From Bacteroidetes bacterium ADurb.Bin013 (GTDB lineage: Bacteria; Bacteroidota; Bacteroidia; Bacteroidales; UBA932), in the NCBI GenBank assembly GCA_002071385.1, contig MWFB01000016.1:1-47328 (forward strand): a DNA stretch of 47,328 bases, given 5' to 3'. Below, piece after piece: positions 9,644 through 18,607 of the stretch (position 1 is its first letter; each line of letters opens with the position of its first letter). Made by a program: the position numbers and the translations under genes. The notes beneath the pieces are model-generated. The model searched no databases. It saw only the letters and a list, made by a program, of their open reading frames with translations, and was not told the origin of the DNA.

Positions 9644-10921
9644 ATGAATCGTTTTATACTATTTACTTTATTACTATGCCTGTTCTCTGCGGATTCCTGC
9701 AAGAGAACGCCTAAAGAAACAGCTGTAGCACTTTCTTCTTTCAAGTCGCTGGAGTCCGTTTTACAAAAGGACGGCGGAGCTCTTTGGGGATCTGCTATGT
9801 ATGCGCCTACTTTCTTTGTGCATCCGGAAACTAAAGTCATCTATGCCGACAGAAAGGACGAACAGGGGCTGCTGCAACCACTTGACGGAATATGGACCGG
9901 TACATTGCCGGAACAAATGAATCCGGCCAATTCAACTGCAGAACTGGGCGGCATGAAATGGGTGATGGCAATCTGGCCTCTGCCGGAAAGTGAATTTGAA
10001 AGGAACGTATTGCTGGTCCATGAAACATTTCATTACTGGCAACCGGAATTGGGGCTGGATTCCAGGCTGGGGCTTTGTGAACACATGGAGAACACTTCTG
10101 CCAGGATATGGCTTAAGATGGAATGGAACGCCCTGGACGCGGCCATCAGGGAAGAAGACCCCGAATCTGCTGCTCAAGCTGTTGGCCAGGCTTTGCATTT
10201 CAGGAACAACCGCCTGTCGGAATTCCCTGCAGAAGCACGGCTCAATGAAGACGCTTTTATCATCCTGGAAGGTCTTCCCGAATATACCTCCTACAAGCTT
10301 TGCTGCGATGATGCAGTTAGTATGGCGCGACAAATCCTGGAGAGCCGCAAGCGTCACTGGAACAACGAATCGTTCGTATATGCCTTTGCCTACCATTCGG
10401 GACTGGCATACGGCTATTTACTGGACCGTTATGATGTTTCCTGGCGGAGTGAGCTGAATAAAGACTCCTCCCTGCCCGACATGTTGGAAAAAGCACTGCC
10501 TACCTTTGGGGAAGAATCCCCGGTCAATGATTCTATTATCCTGAGACAATACGGATACGACACCATAGTCGCGTCAGAAAACGAAAAGGAGCAGGAAAAA
10601 ATACGTTTACGGGATGCCTATATCCATGCTTTTACCCGGGATACCGTCCTGGCCATTCCCCTAAGGCAATTCAACATGGGATTCACCCCTGTCAATGTGC
10701 AGTCACTTGGCCAGCTGGGGACATTGTACCCCAATATCCGGATTACCGGGGATTTTGGAATATTGGAGGTAACTGAAGGCGGGTGTCTGATCTCTACAGA
10801 CTGGTCTGCGGCTTTCGTCACTTACAAGGCTCCCGGATGGAAACTGGAGCTTAAGGATGGATTCGACATCCTCCCGCCTGCTGAAGCAACTCCTCTTATT
10901 TACAGGATTGCCGAGATGTAG
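9644..10921 (+). CDS. Putative lipoprotein with HExxH zinc-protease-like motif
   Basis: A 425-residue protein of unrecognised family. Residues 1-19 form a signal ending SADSC, consistent with a lipoprotein. Residues 126-130 read HETFH within LLVHETFHYWQPELG, a match to the HExxH motif of zinc metallopeptidases. About 80 residues on, EGLPEY (209-214) could supply the third, glutamate ligand, as in gluzincins. The C-terminal 100 residues look like a separate beta-rich domain. A peptidase role at the cell surface or in the periplasm is inferred from the motif only. Its 3' end overlaps the convergent esterase gene by 22 bp. Alternatively, it is a non-catalytic protein with a chance motif. Confidence 0.6.
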   Translation: MNRFILFTLLLCLFSADSCKRTPKETAVALSSFKSLESVLQKDGGALWGSAMYAPTFFVHPETKVIYADRKDEQGLLQPLDGIWTGTLPEQMNPANSTAELGGMKWVMAIWPLPESEFERNVLLVHETFHYWQPELGLDSRLGLCEHMENTSARIWLKMEWNALDAAIREEDPESAAQAVGQALHFRNNRLSEFPAEARLNEDAFIILEGLPEYTSYKLCCDDAVSMARQILESRKRHWNNESFVYAFAYHSGLAYGYLLDRYDVSWRSELNKDSSLPDMLEKALPTFGEESPVNDSIILRQYGYDTIVASENEKEQEKIRLRDAYIHAFTRDTVLAIPLRQFNMGFTPVNVQSLGQLGTLYPNIRITGDFGILEVTEGGCLISTDWSAAFVTYKAPGWKLELKDGFDILPPAEATPLIYRIAEM

Positions 10922-11745
10922 GGAAGTGCCCTGCGAAAGGCTGCCTGCCAGTATTCCCAGGAATGTGCCCCGTCGAATATCCTTACCTGCAAAGGAATGC
11001 CCTTCTCTTTCATGGCAAGGGAGAATTCCACGTTGGCGGCATAAGTGAAGTCGTCGTCACCACAATCGATGACCCAGGTCACAGAGCGTAACGGGGACAC
11101 CTCATCCAGGGAAAGCCCTTCAATGTATTTCACGGCATTATGATCCTCTACCCTTTGCTGGATATCCCTGTTCACAGGATTATCTTCCCTGAACATGGCA
11201 ATTTCCATTCTGTACAGGTAGGCGCTCATGGCATAAACAACCGAGAAAAGGTCCGGCCTGTGGCATCCGTACATGACTGAACCCTGACCTCCCATGGACA
11301 AGCCGGCAATGGCACGTGATCCTTTTTCTGCACGTATCCTGTAACGGTTTTCCACCACGGGCATGAATTCATTGAAAAAGTGGTCCTCAAAATTCCAGCT
11401 TCCCCCGTTGAAATAAGTCATAAGGGTCGTACCCGCGTCCGGCATGACAATGATCATCTGCCGGGACTCCCCGGCGGCCATCAATTGGTCCGCTATTCGG
11501 ACCATGTTCCCAACGCGGCCCCAGTCACCCCAGGAACCTCCTCCTCCATGCAACAAATAAAGGACCGGATACTCCCTGACGGTATCATTGTCATAGCTTT
11601 CGGGAAGATATACTGCAAAGTGACGCATTTCTCCCAGGATGGCACTTTCCATGGAGTCGACCACGTATTTGCCCCTGGCCGCTGAAGTCAAGGGAAGTAA
11701 AAAATACAAGACATTCAGAATCAATAAAGCAGGGATTTTTTTCAC
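10900..11745 (-). CDS. Secreted CE1-like alpha/beta-hydrolase esterase
   Basis: A 281-residue protein with a signal peptide (about residues 1-23). The alpha/beta-hydrolase core has an oxyanion region VLYLLHGGGGSWGDW, the nucleophile elbow GLSMGG (about 148-153), an acid candidate in VIDCGDDDF and a catalytic His in FDGAHSWEYW. This is the layout of the esterase D/feruloyl esterase group (CE1). The start is a GTG at 11745: the nearest ATG, at 11750, is out of frame and closes after two codons. A minus TAATTTTG box at 11766-11773 precedes it. The natural ester is unknown. The gene sits outside the PUL further right. Confidence 0.78.
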   Translation of the reverse strand: MKKIPALLILNVLYFLLPLTSAARGKYVVDSMESAILGEMRHFAVYLPESYDNDTVREYPVLYLLHGGGGSWGDWGRVGNMVRIADQLMAAGESRQMIIVMPDAGTTLMTYFNGGSWNFEDHFFNEFMPVVENRYRIRAEKGSRAIAGLSMGGQGSVMYGCHRPDLFSVVYAMSAYLYRMEIAMFREDNPVNRDIQQRVEDHNAVKYIEGLSLDEVSPLRSVTWVIDCGDDDFTYAANVEFSLAMKEKGIPLQVRIFDGAHSWEYWQAAFRRALPYISAIL

Positions 11746-11765
11746 GGCATTTTTTTATTTCTTCA

Positions 11766-11804
11766 CAAAATTAGCACAATATTGTCCAAAACGACCTATA
11801 TTTG
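11766..11804. promoter_or_regulatory. Divergent -7 boxes for the esterase and the B12 operon
   Basis: TAATTTTG (minus, 11766-11773) precedes the esterase and TATATTTG (plus, 11797-11804) lies just upstream of the cobalamin riboswitch. Both fit TAnnTTTG. The plus box places the transcript start close to the riboswitch 5' end. Confidence 0.6.
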
Positions 11805-11810
11805 CATTGC

Positions 11811-11995
11811 AACGGTTCTGAAGGACCTGAAAACGGCCCGGAAGATTAAAAGGGAATGCCGTGAAAATCGGCAACAGTTCCCGCTGCTGTGAATCCCAGG
11901 AACGGAAGTTCCAAAGGATCTGTCAATCTTGCCACTGACCTAACGGTTCGGGAAGGCGACAGATAAGGGATGAGTCAGAAGACCTGCCGGTGTAA
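11811..11995 (+). promoter_or_regulatory. Cobalamin riboswitch
   Basis: All the conserved boxes of the coenzyme-B12 aptamer appear in order: AAAAGGGAA (11848-11856), a GCCACTG box (11931-11937), GGGAAGGC (11950-11957) and the terminal B12 box TGAGTCAGAAGACCTGCC (11971-11988). It is followed within 40 nt by the first ATG of a four-gene operon containing btuG and a btuB-like gene. Binding of cobalamin is expected to repress the operon, probably at translation initiation because no strong terminator hairpin lies between aptamer and gene. Boundaries are approximate. Confidence 0.95.
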
Positions 11996-12027
11996 GACTA
12001 GCGGAGAACTAACTAATTTTCCTGAAT

Positions 12028-12822
12028 ATGAAACATTTATTTTTTTTATGTGCATTGTGCCTGACAGTACTTCTTTCGGGCTGCCAGCCGTGTGTTCCGG
12101 GAGAGCCGGATCCTTATGTGGTTACATTTGAAGATGTCCCTGCTGTCTCGCTGGCAAGTTCAGCCTATGGAGATAACCTTTATGACCAGTCTTTCGTGCC
12201 TTATACGCACACGCTTACCGGATTGCGTTTTGGTTATGATTTCGAATCATTTGAATATGACGGATATGCGTATACCACCTGGAATGGGATTGTCCCATCG
12301 CGGTGGAACGATATGGAAACAGCAGGTTTTACGAACCAGTGCAGTGTTTTTTACAAGGATTCCGAGACCGGCACCGGTGGTCATAGTAAATCGTCCACAT
12401 TTGCCGTGGTTTACCTCGGCACAGATGCAGAGATAGCTTTCGATGATCCTGAAAAAGAAATGGTCATACACTCCCTGTTCGTTACCAACAGCAGTTACAC
12501 AGCACTTTCCATGCTGCATGGAGACATGTTCTGTAAAATGTTCTCCTACCAGGACAAGGATTGGTTAAAACTCACCTTCACCGGGCACGGAAAAGACGGA
12601 CAGGTAAAAGGAACGGTGGATTGTTACCTGGCCGACTTCCGGACACCCGCAGCAGAAGGGGTTCTCACAACCTGGCAAAAAGTGGATTTGTCTTCCCTTG
12701 GAAATATCCATAAACTGACATTCAGCATGGAGAGCTCCGATTCCGGTCCCTGGGGCATGAACACGCCTGCTTACTTTTGTATGGACAATATCATCTTCAG
12801 TGAATATTCGCTCCTTATATGA
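12028..12822 (+). CDS. DUF4465-type surface lipoprotein in the B12 operon
   Basis: A 264-residue lipoprotein: signal with lipobox LLSGC (Cys at about 19), then a beta-rich domain with motifs typical of DUF4465 proteins. These include an early VTFEDVP, the WNGIVPSRWND segment, GGHSKSSTFAVVYLG, LFVTNSSYTALSM and a late YFCMDNI. It is the first gene under the cobalamin riboswitch and overlaps btuG by 4 nt, which argues for a role in capturing cobalamin at the cell surface. Bacteroidota are known to use several cobalamin-binding surface lipoproteins; whether this one binds B12 directly or belongs to the BtuH group is inference. Confidence 0.8.
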   Translation: MKHLFFLCALCLTVLLSGCQPCVPGEPDPYVVTFEDVPAVSLASSAYGDNLYDQSFVPYTHTLTGLRFGYDFESFEYDGYAYTTWNGIVPSRWNDMETAGFTNQCSVFYKDSETGTGGHSKSSTFAVVYLGTDAEIAFDDPEKEMVIHSLFVTNSSYTALSMLHGDMFCKMFSYQDKDWLKLTFTGHGKDGQVKGTVDCYLADFRTPAAEGVLTTWQKVDLSSLGNIHKLTFSMESSDSGPWGMNTPAYFCMDNIIFSEYSLLI

Positions 12823-13847
12823 AAAGATTTAACCTCCTGATCACTGCGGGACTGCTTCTCTTGATGCTGCCGGTGGGCTCTTGCATGAAATACGGGCCAT
12901 CGCAGACAGAGACTTTCCTGCCCGGTCCCGCGGGAGAAGGAATGTTTATCATAAACGAGGGTAACTTCATGTATGCCAATGCTTCGCTCACCTATTACAT
13001 ACCAGGATCGGGAAAGACAGAGAACGAAGTCTTCATTCGGGCCAATGGCATTAACCTGGGGGACGTAGCCCAATCCATGTCAATCTATGGAGACAACGGG
13101 TATATTGTGGTGAACAACTCTGGTGTGATCTTTGTCATTGACCCGGACACGTTCCGGCTCAAAGGAAGTATTACGGGATTGATATCACCCAGGTATATTC
13201 ATTTCATAGATGCACGAAAAGCGTATGTGACAGACCTTTACCAGGAGAAAATAACCATAGTTGATCCTCAGGCGTTCCGCATCTCGGGTCATATTCCCAC
13301 CCCCGGGCACCGTTCCACGGAAAAAATGGTCCAATGGGAAAATTATGTATTTGTAACCTGCTGGTCTTATGATAATAAAATACTGGTCATCGATACCGCT
13401 ACAGACCGGATAACAGATTCGCTGGAGGTGGGTCACCAGCCGACTGACCTGGTGCTGGACAGGAACGGAAAAATCTGGTGTGCCGCAGCCGGGAATCTTT
13501 ACCGCATAGATGCCCGCAGCAGGAATATTGAAAAGATCTTCCCGCTCCGGGCTGACGGAGCCCGTACCCATCTTGCCCTCAACGCGTTCTCCGACACACT
13601 GTATTACCTGAATAAAAGCCTGTGGCGTATGGCCATAAACCAGGCTACTACAGGCAATACGCCATTCATAGTGCTGGATGACAGGCCATATTATGGTCTG
13701 GCCGTTGATCCGGTATCATCCGATATATACGTAGCCGATGCCCTGGACTATGTCCAGCCAGGAAAAGTCTACCGTTTCAATCCCGGGGGAGAACCGGTGG
13801 ACACACTTACCACTGGAATCAACCCCGGATCTTTTTGTTTCAAATGA
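12819..13847 (+). CDS. btuG: BtuG-like cobalamin-binding beta-propeller lipoprotein
   Basis: A 342-residue lipoprotein (signal ending PVGSC) with a YncE-like seven-bladed propeller. Repeating blades include GEGMFIINEGNFMYANASLTYY, GYIVVNNSGVIFVIDPDTF, AYVTDLYQEKITIVDPQAF and SDIYVADALDY. BtuG proteins of gut Bacteroides sit on the BtuB transporter and bind vitamin B12 very tightly. The START-type sequence EGMFIINEGNF after the lipid anchor is typical of this group as I recall it. It overlaps both neighbours by 4 nt in the riboswitch-controlled operon. Confidence 0.88.
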   Translation: MKRFNLLITAGLLLLMLPVGSCMKYGPSQTETFLPGPAGEGMFIINEGNFMYANASLTYYIPGSGKTENEVFIRANGINLGDVAQSMSIYGDNGYIVVNNSGVIFVIDPDTFRLKGSITGLISPRYIHFIDARKAYVTDLYQEKITIVDPQAFRISGHIPTPGHRSTEKMVQWENYVFVTCWSYDNKILVIDTATDRITDSLEVGHQPTDLVLDRNGKIWCAAAGNLYRIDARSRNIEKIFPLRADGARTHLALNAFSDTLYYLNKSLWRMAINQATTGNTPFIVLDDRPYYGLAVDPVSSDIYVADALDYVQPGKVYRFNPGGEPVDTLTTGINPGSFCFK

Positions 13848-15307
13848 ACATGAACAGAAAACATAACCTGCTGCTGTGCATTAGCCTGTTTCTCCTCGCC
13901 GGGTGCAACATGGGAAGGGAATTGTACAATGAGCCTGCCCCTCTGATAACGTTTGATGTCCCTGACGGTCAATACACGGTGAAAACAGGACAAACCCTGG
14001 CTATCATGCCGCAGATCAGTTATGATACCGGGGCCTCCTACACATGGGAACTTGACGGAATAACAGTCGGAACAGATAAATATTTTACTTTCAGTGCACA
14101 GGAGCCCGGAACTTACTTCCTGACCTTTAAGGTGACAAGACCTGACATAACCGTAAGCAAACAGGTACGGATAAATGTCATCAGGAAAGCTCACCCGCAT
14201 ATCTTCCTGGCCGTCCCCGTTGACGGCTATTCCGTCCTTACGGGCACCTCTCTTACAATAAGACCCATAGTGGAAAACAATGAAAATACAGAATACCTGT
14301 GGAAAGTTAACCAGGTGGAAGTGAGCCGGGACAGCATCTATACCTTCACATCATCCTATGAGGGAAATTATGATGTGTTTTTCAGTGCTGTCAATGAAGA
14401 CGGAGCGGATGAAATCCTGTTCAGGGTCAATGTGGCGGATACCTTGCCCGGAAGTGGTGATACCGGCACTACGGATGATCCGCCCCTGCCCTCGGACAAG
14501 TATTACCGTCCTTCCAACCAGGAAAGCCATGCACACTGGAGTGCGGTCCTGGAATACACCCCGGCTCCTGGACAATTCATCAACGAGCTGGAAACGGGAG
14601 GATTTTCGGGAGAGAACACGCGCGAAGGATCCATACGGTATGCAGAAAAGCGGTTGAAAGAAGGTTTATTCGTATCCCTTGGGGCTTTTGGGGGATACCT
14701 GGTCGCGGGTTTCGATCACAGTATAGTGAATGATGGAGGGTACAACCTGCAGATAACGGGAAACGCATACGAGAACTCCTCGGAACCAGGAATCGTATGG
14801 GTGATGCAGGACAGCAACGGAAACGGCCTGCCGGATGATACCTGGTATGAGCTTAAGGGAAGCGAACACAGCAATAGCAGCACCAGGAGGAATTATGCAG
14901 TCACGTATTTCCGTCCCCGCGAACCGGAAAGCCCGGTACACTGGATCGATAATGAAGGTAATACCGGGACCATAGATTACCTGGGGTCGTTCCACAGCCA
15001 GGACAGTTACTATCCACTGTGGATTGACAGGGATTATTACACCCTTACGGGCACGTGTCTTGAGTCATGCAATTACCTTTCCCAAAGCGGTTCATGGATC
15101 AGTCCTCCATACGGCTGGGGCTATGCAGACAACAACGACCAGGATTTGTTCCGCATAGCAGATGCCGTAACCCCTAAGGGAGACCCGGTTGAAATGGGTT
15201 TCATTGATTTTGTCAAAGTGCAGACCGGGGTGCAGGGGAAATCAGCATGGCTGGGAGAAATATCAACCGAGATTTGCTCTATCAGTGATTATAATCTTAT
15301 CAAATGA
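13844..15307 (+). CDS. PKD-like surface lipoprotein of the B12 operon
   Basis: About 487 residues. The start at 13844 gives an ATGA overlap with btuG and places the lipobox LLAGC at residues 17-21. Two immunoglobulin/PKD-like repeats follow (about 40-115 and 120-200, each with a 'Y.W.l.g' strand such as SYTWELDG and EYLWKVNQ). Then comes a larger C-terminal domain (about 220-487) containing VWVMQDSNGNGLPDDTWYELKGSE and GWGYADNNDQD. It is exposed at the surface by inference. Position between btuG and the TonB receptor suggests an accessory in cobalamin capture; its ligand is not known. Confidence 0.7.
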   Translation: MNMNRKHNLLLCISLFLLAGCNMGRELYNEPAPLITFDVPDGQYTVKTGQTLAIMPQISYDTGASYTWELDGITVGTDKYFTFSAQEPGTYFLTFKVTRPDITVSKQVRINVIRKAHPHIFLAVPVDGYSVLTGTSLTIRPIVENNENTEYLWKVNQVEVSRDSIYTFTSSYEGNYDVFFSAVNEDGADEILFRVNVADTLPGSGDTGTTDDPPLPSDKYYRPSNQESHAHWSAVLEYTPAPGQFINELETGGFSGENTREGSIRYAEKRLKEGLFVSLGAFGGYLVAGFDHSIVNDGGYNLQITGNAYENSSEPGIVWVMQDSNGNGLPDDTWYELKGSEHSNSSTRRNYAVTYFRPREPESPVHWIDNEGNTGTIDYLGSFHSQDSYYPLWIDRDYYTLTGTCLESCNYLSQSGSWISPPYGWGYADNNDQDLFRIADAVTPKGDPVEMGFIDFVKVQTGVQGKSAWLGEISTEICSISDYNLIK

Positions 15308-17340
15308 GGAGGTTTTTGATCCCGGCCTTCATGATGCTCCTGTCCGGTTTCACTACCCATGCGCAGGATTCGGTTGAAGTGCGCCAACTGGATTCCATCC
15401 GCATAACAGCCCGGGCAAGGCTCCGGGACATGGGGGTGCAAAAGACCTCTCTGGATTCATTGGAGCTGCGCAATGATATCACAGGATCCCTGGCACAGGT
15501 ACTGACGCGGACCAGTACGCTGTTCATTAAGCACTACGGACGGGCCACCCTGTCCACCGCATCTTTCAGGGGCACCTCCCCGTCCCATACACAGGTCACA
15601 TGGAATGGGATGAAGATCAATTCTCCCATGCTGGGGATGGTGGATTTTTCAACCATTCCCTCCTATTTCGTTGACAAGGCCGATCTTTATCATGGGCCCG
15701 GGTCAGTGACAATATCCTCGGGCGGACTGGGCGGAGCTATAGCCCTTTCCAGTGCGATTCCGCAACAGGATGGGATTTCCCTCAGTTTCATCCAGGGAGC
15801 GGGCAGCTTCCTGACTTTTGATGAGTTCCTGCACTTCACCGTCAAAAAACCAACATGGAGCGCCTCGACCCGGGTCTATTTTGTATCCTCCAGAAATGAC
15901 TACAAATACATAAACTATAGAAAAAAACATTTCTTTTACGATGACCAGGGCAATGTGAGCGGGTACGAATATCCCGTTGAGCGCAATAAAAACGGGTCTT
16001 TCATGGATTTTCATGTTTTGCAGGACTTTTACCTTACCGGCCGGAGCAACGGAACATGGAACATATCGGCCTGGTATGCCCGCACGGATCGCGGCATTCC
16101 CCTGCTGAACGTAGATTACAAGGAAAACGCAGGTGTGGCGAACAACCAGAAGGACAACACCTTCAGGGCAACTGCCGGATGGCGCAAGATATCGGGCAAC
16201 AGCAAGCTGGAAGTGCATACCGGCTACACCTATACCGACATGCTTTATCAATACGACCGTGACCTTGGCAACGGGGAACGGGCCATCATGGTGCATTCAC
16301 AGAGTAATGTGCATTCCCTGTCCGCTGACGTAGAAGGAGAATGGTATCTGAAGAAATGGATGTTCTCGGCTGACATTTCATTGAACCAGCATTTTGTGAC
16401 AAGCACAGACAAGGCCGTGATCTCGGTGGAAGGAGAGCAGTCTCTGCTGGGTTACCAGCAGGCGCGCCTGGAAATGTCGGCCTTTGTGGCTGCCAGATAC
16501 CGTCCCACAGAAAGGCTCGGCCTGTCTGTCAGCCTGCGGGAAGACCTGTATGGAAAAGAACTGACACCGCCCATTCCTTCTTTTTTTGCAGAATTCCTGG
16601 TATCGCGCAAGGGACAGGTGACACTCAAGGCATCGGCCGCAAGGAACTATCGCTATCCCACGCTCAATGACCTGTATTTCATGCCGGGCGGCAATCCCCT
16701 GCTCAAGCCGGAAGAAGGCATAAGTTTTGACGGAGGGTTGTCTGCACAGCACCAGGGCAGACTGTTCCGTTGGAGCGGGAACGTCACCGGTTTTTACTCC
16801 CGTATCAGCAACTGGATTGCCTGGCTGCCTACATTCAAGGGATTCTGGTCTCCGGTGAATGTCAAACAGGTGAAAAGTTACGGGATCGAATGCAGGGGTT
16901 CCCTGGAAATCATACCGGGCCATGACTGGGAAATTGGAGGAAACGGCAATTTCTCCTGGACCAGGTCCCTGAACCTGGGGGATCCCGTTAGCTGGGCAGA
17001 CGGGGCCATCGGAAAACAACTGGTCTATATTCCGGAGTTTTCTGCCGCCTTTACAGGGAGGGTCAGCTGGAAGGAGTGGACCTTTACCTACGACTGGACT
17101 TATTACAGCGAGCGTTATACCACCTCGAGCAACATGACGCGCACACAGCTGGGAGTTTTGGGCCCCTATTTCATGAATGACATTGCTCTGGAAAAAAGTA
17201 TCCGGCTAAACCATGCAGTCCTGCATGTGAAGGCAATCGTTAGAAACCTCTTCAACGAAGCCTATGAAACCGTCCTGGCAAGACCCATGCCCGGGATCAA
17301 TTACACACTCTCTGTCGGGATCGTCCCCCTTTTCCGGTAA
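15304..17340 (+). CDS. btuB: BtuB-like TonB-dependent cobalamin receptor
   Basis: A 678-residue outer-membrane receptor. The signal peptide (1-20, ending THAQ) is followed by a plug domain (about 30-150) with the TonB-box-like DSIRITA start, FRGTSPSHTQVTWNGMKINSP and GPGSVTISSGGLGGAI. The rest is a 22-strand-type barrel with alternating aromatic strands. Length suits BtuB-class receptors rather than the 1000-residue SusC class. The operon context (riboswitch and btuG) defines cobalamin or a related corrinoid as the likely substrate. ATGA overlap with the preceding gene. The gene ends in TTCCGGTAACC, close in sequence to the inverted repeat unit that follows. Confidence 0.9.
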   Translation: MRRFLIPAFMMLLSGFTTHAQDSVEVRQLDSIRITARARLRDMGVQKTSLDSLELRNDITGSLAQVLTRTSTLFIKHYGRATLSTASFRGTSPSHTQVTWNGMKINSPMLGMVDFSTIPSYFVDKADLYHGPGSVTISSGGLGGAIALSSAIPQQDGISLSFIQGAGSFLTFDEFLHFTVKKPTWSASTRVYFVSSRNDYKYINYRKKHFFYDDQGNVSGYEYPVERNKNGSFMDFHVLQDFYLTGRSNGTWNISAWYARTDRGIPLLNVDYKENAGVANNQKDNTFRATAGWRKISGNSKLEVHTGYTYTDMLYQYDRDLGNGERAIMVHSQSNVHSLSADVEGEWYLKKWMFSADISLNQHFVTSTDKAVISVEGEQSLLGYQQARLEMSAFVAARYRPTERLGLSVSLREDLYGKELTPPIPSFFAEFLVSRKGQVTLKASAARNYRYPTLNDLYFMPGGNPLLKPEEGISFDGGLSAQHQGRLFRWSGNVTGFYSRISNWIAWLPTFKGFWSPVNVKQVKSYGIECRGSLEIIPGHDWEIGGNGNFSWTRSLNLGDPVSWADGAIGKQLVYIPEFSAAFTGRVSWKEWTFTYDWTYYSERYTTSSNMTRTQLGVLGPYFMNDIALEKSIRLNHAVLHVKAIVRNLFNEAYETVLARPMPGINYTLSVGIVPLFR

Positions 17341-17359
17341 CCATCTTCTTTATGCCGGT

Positions 17360-17503
17360 CACCACCTGTTACCGGATCACCACCTGTTACCGGATCACCA
17401 CTTGTTACCGGATCACCACCTGTTACCGGATCACCACCTGTTACCGGATCACCACTTGTTACCGGATCACCACTTGTTACCGGATTACCACTTGTTACCG
17501 GAT
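17360..17503. repeat. Tandem array of eight 18-bp units
   Basis: Eight head-to-tail copies of CACCAC(C/T)TGTTACCGGAT run from 17360 to 17503, with C/T differences at one position and a T at the first base of the last unit. On the minus strand each unit reads GTGGTAATCCGGTAACAA or a close variant. The rightmost copy is the 3' end of the metallophosphoesterase gene (codons V-V-I-R-stop), so the array appears to be a tandem amplification of that gene's last bases. It lies between convergent genes. Confidence 0.95.
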
Positions 17504-18607
17504 TACCACATATTCACTGCGAGGCACCCCGATGCGGAATGGCGGGCCCCAGATACCCAGCCCCGATGTGACATAAAACCGGGTTTTTCCGCGGGTGTAT
17601 TCTCCATAAAAAAGATCGTTCACCTTCCGGACCAGCAGGGAAACAGGCCACAGCTGACCAGCGTGAGTATGTCCGGAGAGCTGGAAGTCCACCCCGTATT
17701 CAACAGCCTCGGCAATTCCCAAAGGCTGGTGGTCCAGAACAATCAGGGGTAAATCCCTTTCCAGGGAGCCAAAAGCCGAGTTTTCCCACACCTGGAGGAG
17801 TGTTTTCCTTCCTGCCACCGAGTGGTCTTCCCTGCCCAGGATGTAAGCCACGCCGGGGATCCGGACAACCGAATCCCTCAAGACCACGATCCCCTGTTCG
17901 GCAATCCATTGGAGCGCCTCATCCTCCTTGGCATAAAATTCATGGTTACCAGGCACGGCATAGATTCCCATGGGCGCTTCCAGCTTCTGCAGGAGGGAAC
18001 CCATGTCCTGCTCCCTCACCTGCTCCAAGGAGCGGTCAATCAAGTCCCCCACTACCAGGATTACATCCGGTTTTTCCTTGTTGATGGCCCCGACGAATTG
18101 CTCCAACCGCGAGTTATCCGTTAACAAACCCAGATGCAGATCGCTGATGGCCAACATTTTGACGGAGCCGGGCAAACCAACATGCATTTCTTTGCGGGTA
18201 AAATGCCTGTACCTGAAATTCCCGGCCAGCAACAAACCCAGCAAAAGGGCCAGAACGGAAAACCACAGAATGGAACGCCCCGTTCCCGAGATCATATCAC
18301 GGAAATGGAATAACCGGAACAGGCCCCCGGTCAAATCGGCAATCAATACCAGCATAAGGGCATAGAGGACAAAGACAAGCCATGAGTAGGAAATGGTCAT
18401 CCAAAAGGCCTGCAGCCGGGGGCAGGGAAGGGAAAACATGTTCATCAGGGGTAAAGAGAGCATCATGACAATGCCCCAGATAATGAATGCCCATTTCAGA
18501 CAGGGTCCGTGTAAGGGTGACCATTGATAACCCCGGTAAAGCACATAAAAGTTACCCAGGCCATAGATGACCAGGAGCAGGGAAATAAAGAATCCGAAAT
18601 ATTTCAT
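17495..18607 (-). CDS. Membrane-anchored metallophosphoesterase (YaeI/YkuE type)
   Basis: A 370-residue protein. Residues 1-130 hold about four membrane segments. The C-terminal calcineurin-like phosphoesterase domain follows with all metal-binding motifs: ISDLHLG (D156, H158), GDLID (187-191), GNHEF (220-224) and GHTHAGQ near residue 320. Related proteins act on lipid-linked or UDP-linked phosphates; the substrate here is unknown. The start at 18607 begins the hydrophobic region and overlaps the GNAT stop by 4 nt. The last codons lie inside the first unit of the 18-bp repeat array. Confidence 0.87.
   Translation of the reverse strand: MKYFGFFISLLLVIYGLGNFYVLYRGYQWSPLHGPCLKWAFIIWGIVMMLSLPLMNMFSLPCPRLQAFWMTISYSWLVFVLYALMLVLIADLTGGLFRLFHFRDMISGTGRSILWFSVLALLLGLLLAGNFRYRHFTRKEMHVGLPGSVKMLAISDLHLGLLTDNSRLEQFVGAINKEKPDVILVVGDLIDRSLEQVREQDMGSLLQKLEAPMGIYAVPGNHEFYAKEDEALQWIAEQGIVVLRDSVVRIPGVAYILGREDHSVAGRKTLLQVWENSAFGSLERDLPLIVLDHQPLGIAEAVEYGVDFQLSGHTHAGQLWPVSLLVRKVNDLFYGEYTRGKTRFYVTSGLGIWGPPFRIGVPRSEYVVIR

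Noticed and set aside
15703-17019. Two long minus-strand frames inside btuB
   Set aside because: Both are antisense shadows of the receptor gene with low-complexity, domain-free products.
17360-17503. CRISPR array
   Set aside because: The units are contiguous 18-bp repeats without spacers, and no cas gene is nearby.
17264-17752. A 162-codon plus-strand frame with a repeated HHLLPD peptide
   Set aside because: The peptide is just translation of the 18-bp repeat array, and the frame overlaps the btuB end and the metallophosphoesterase on the other strand.
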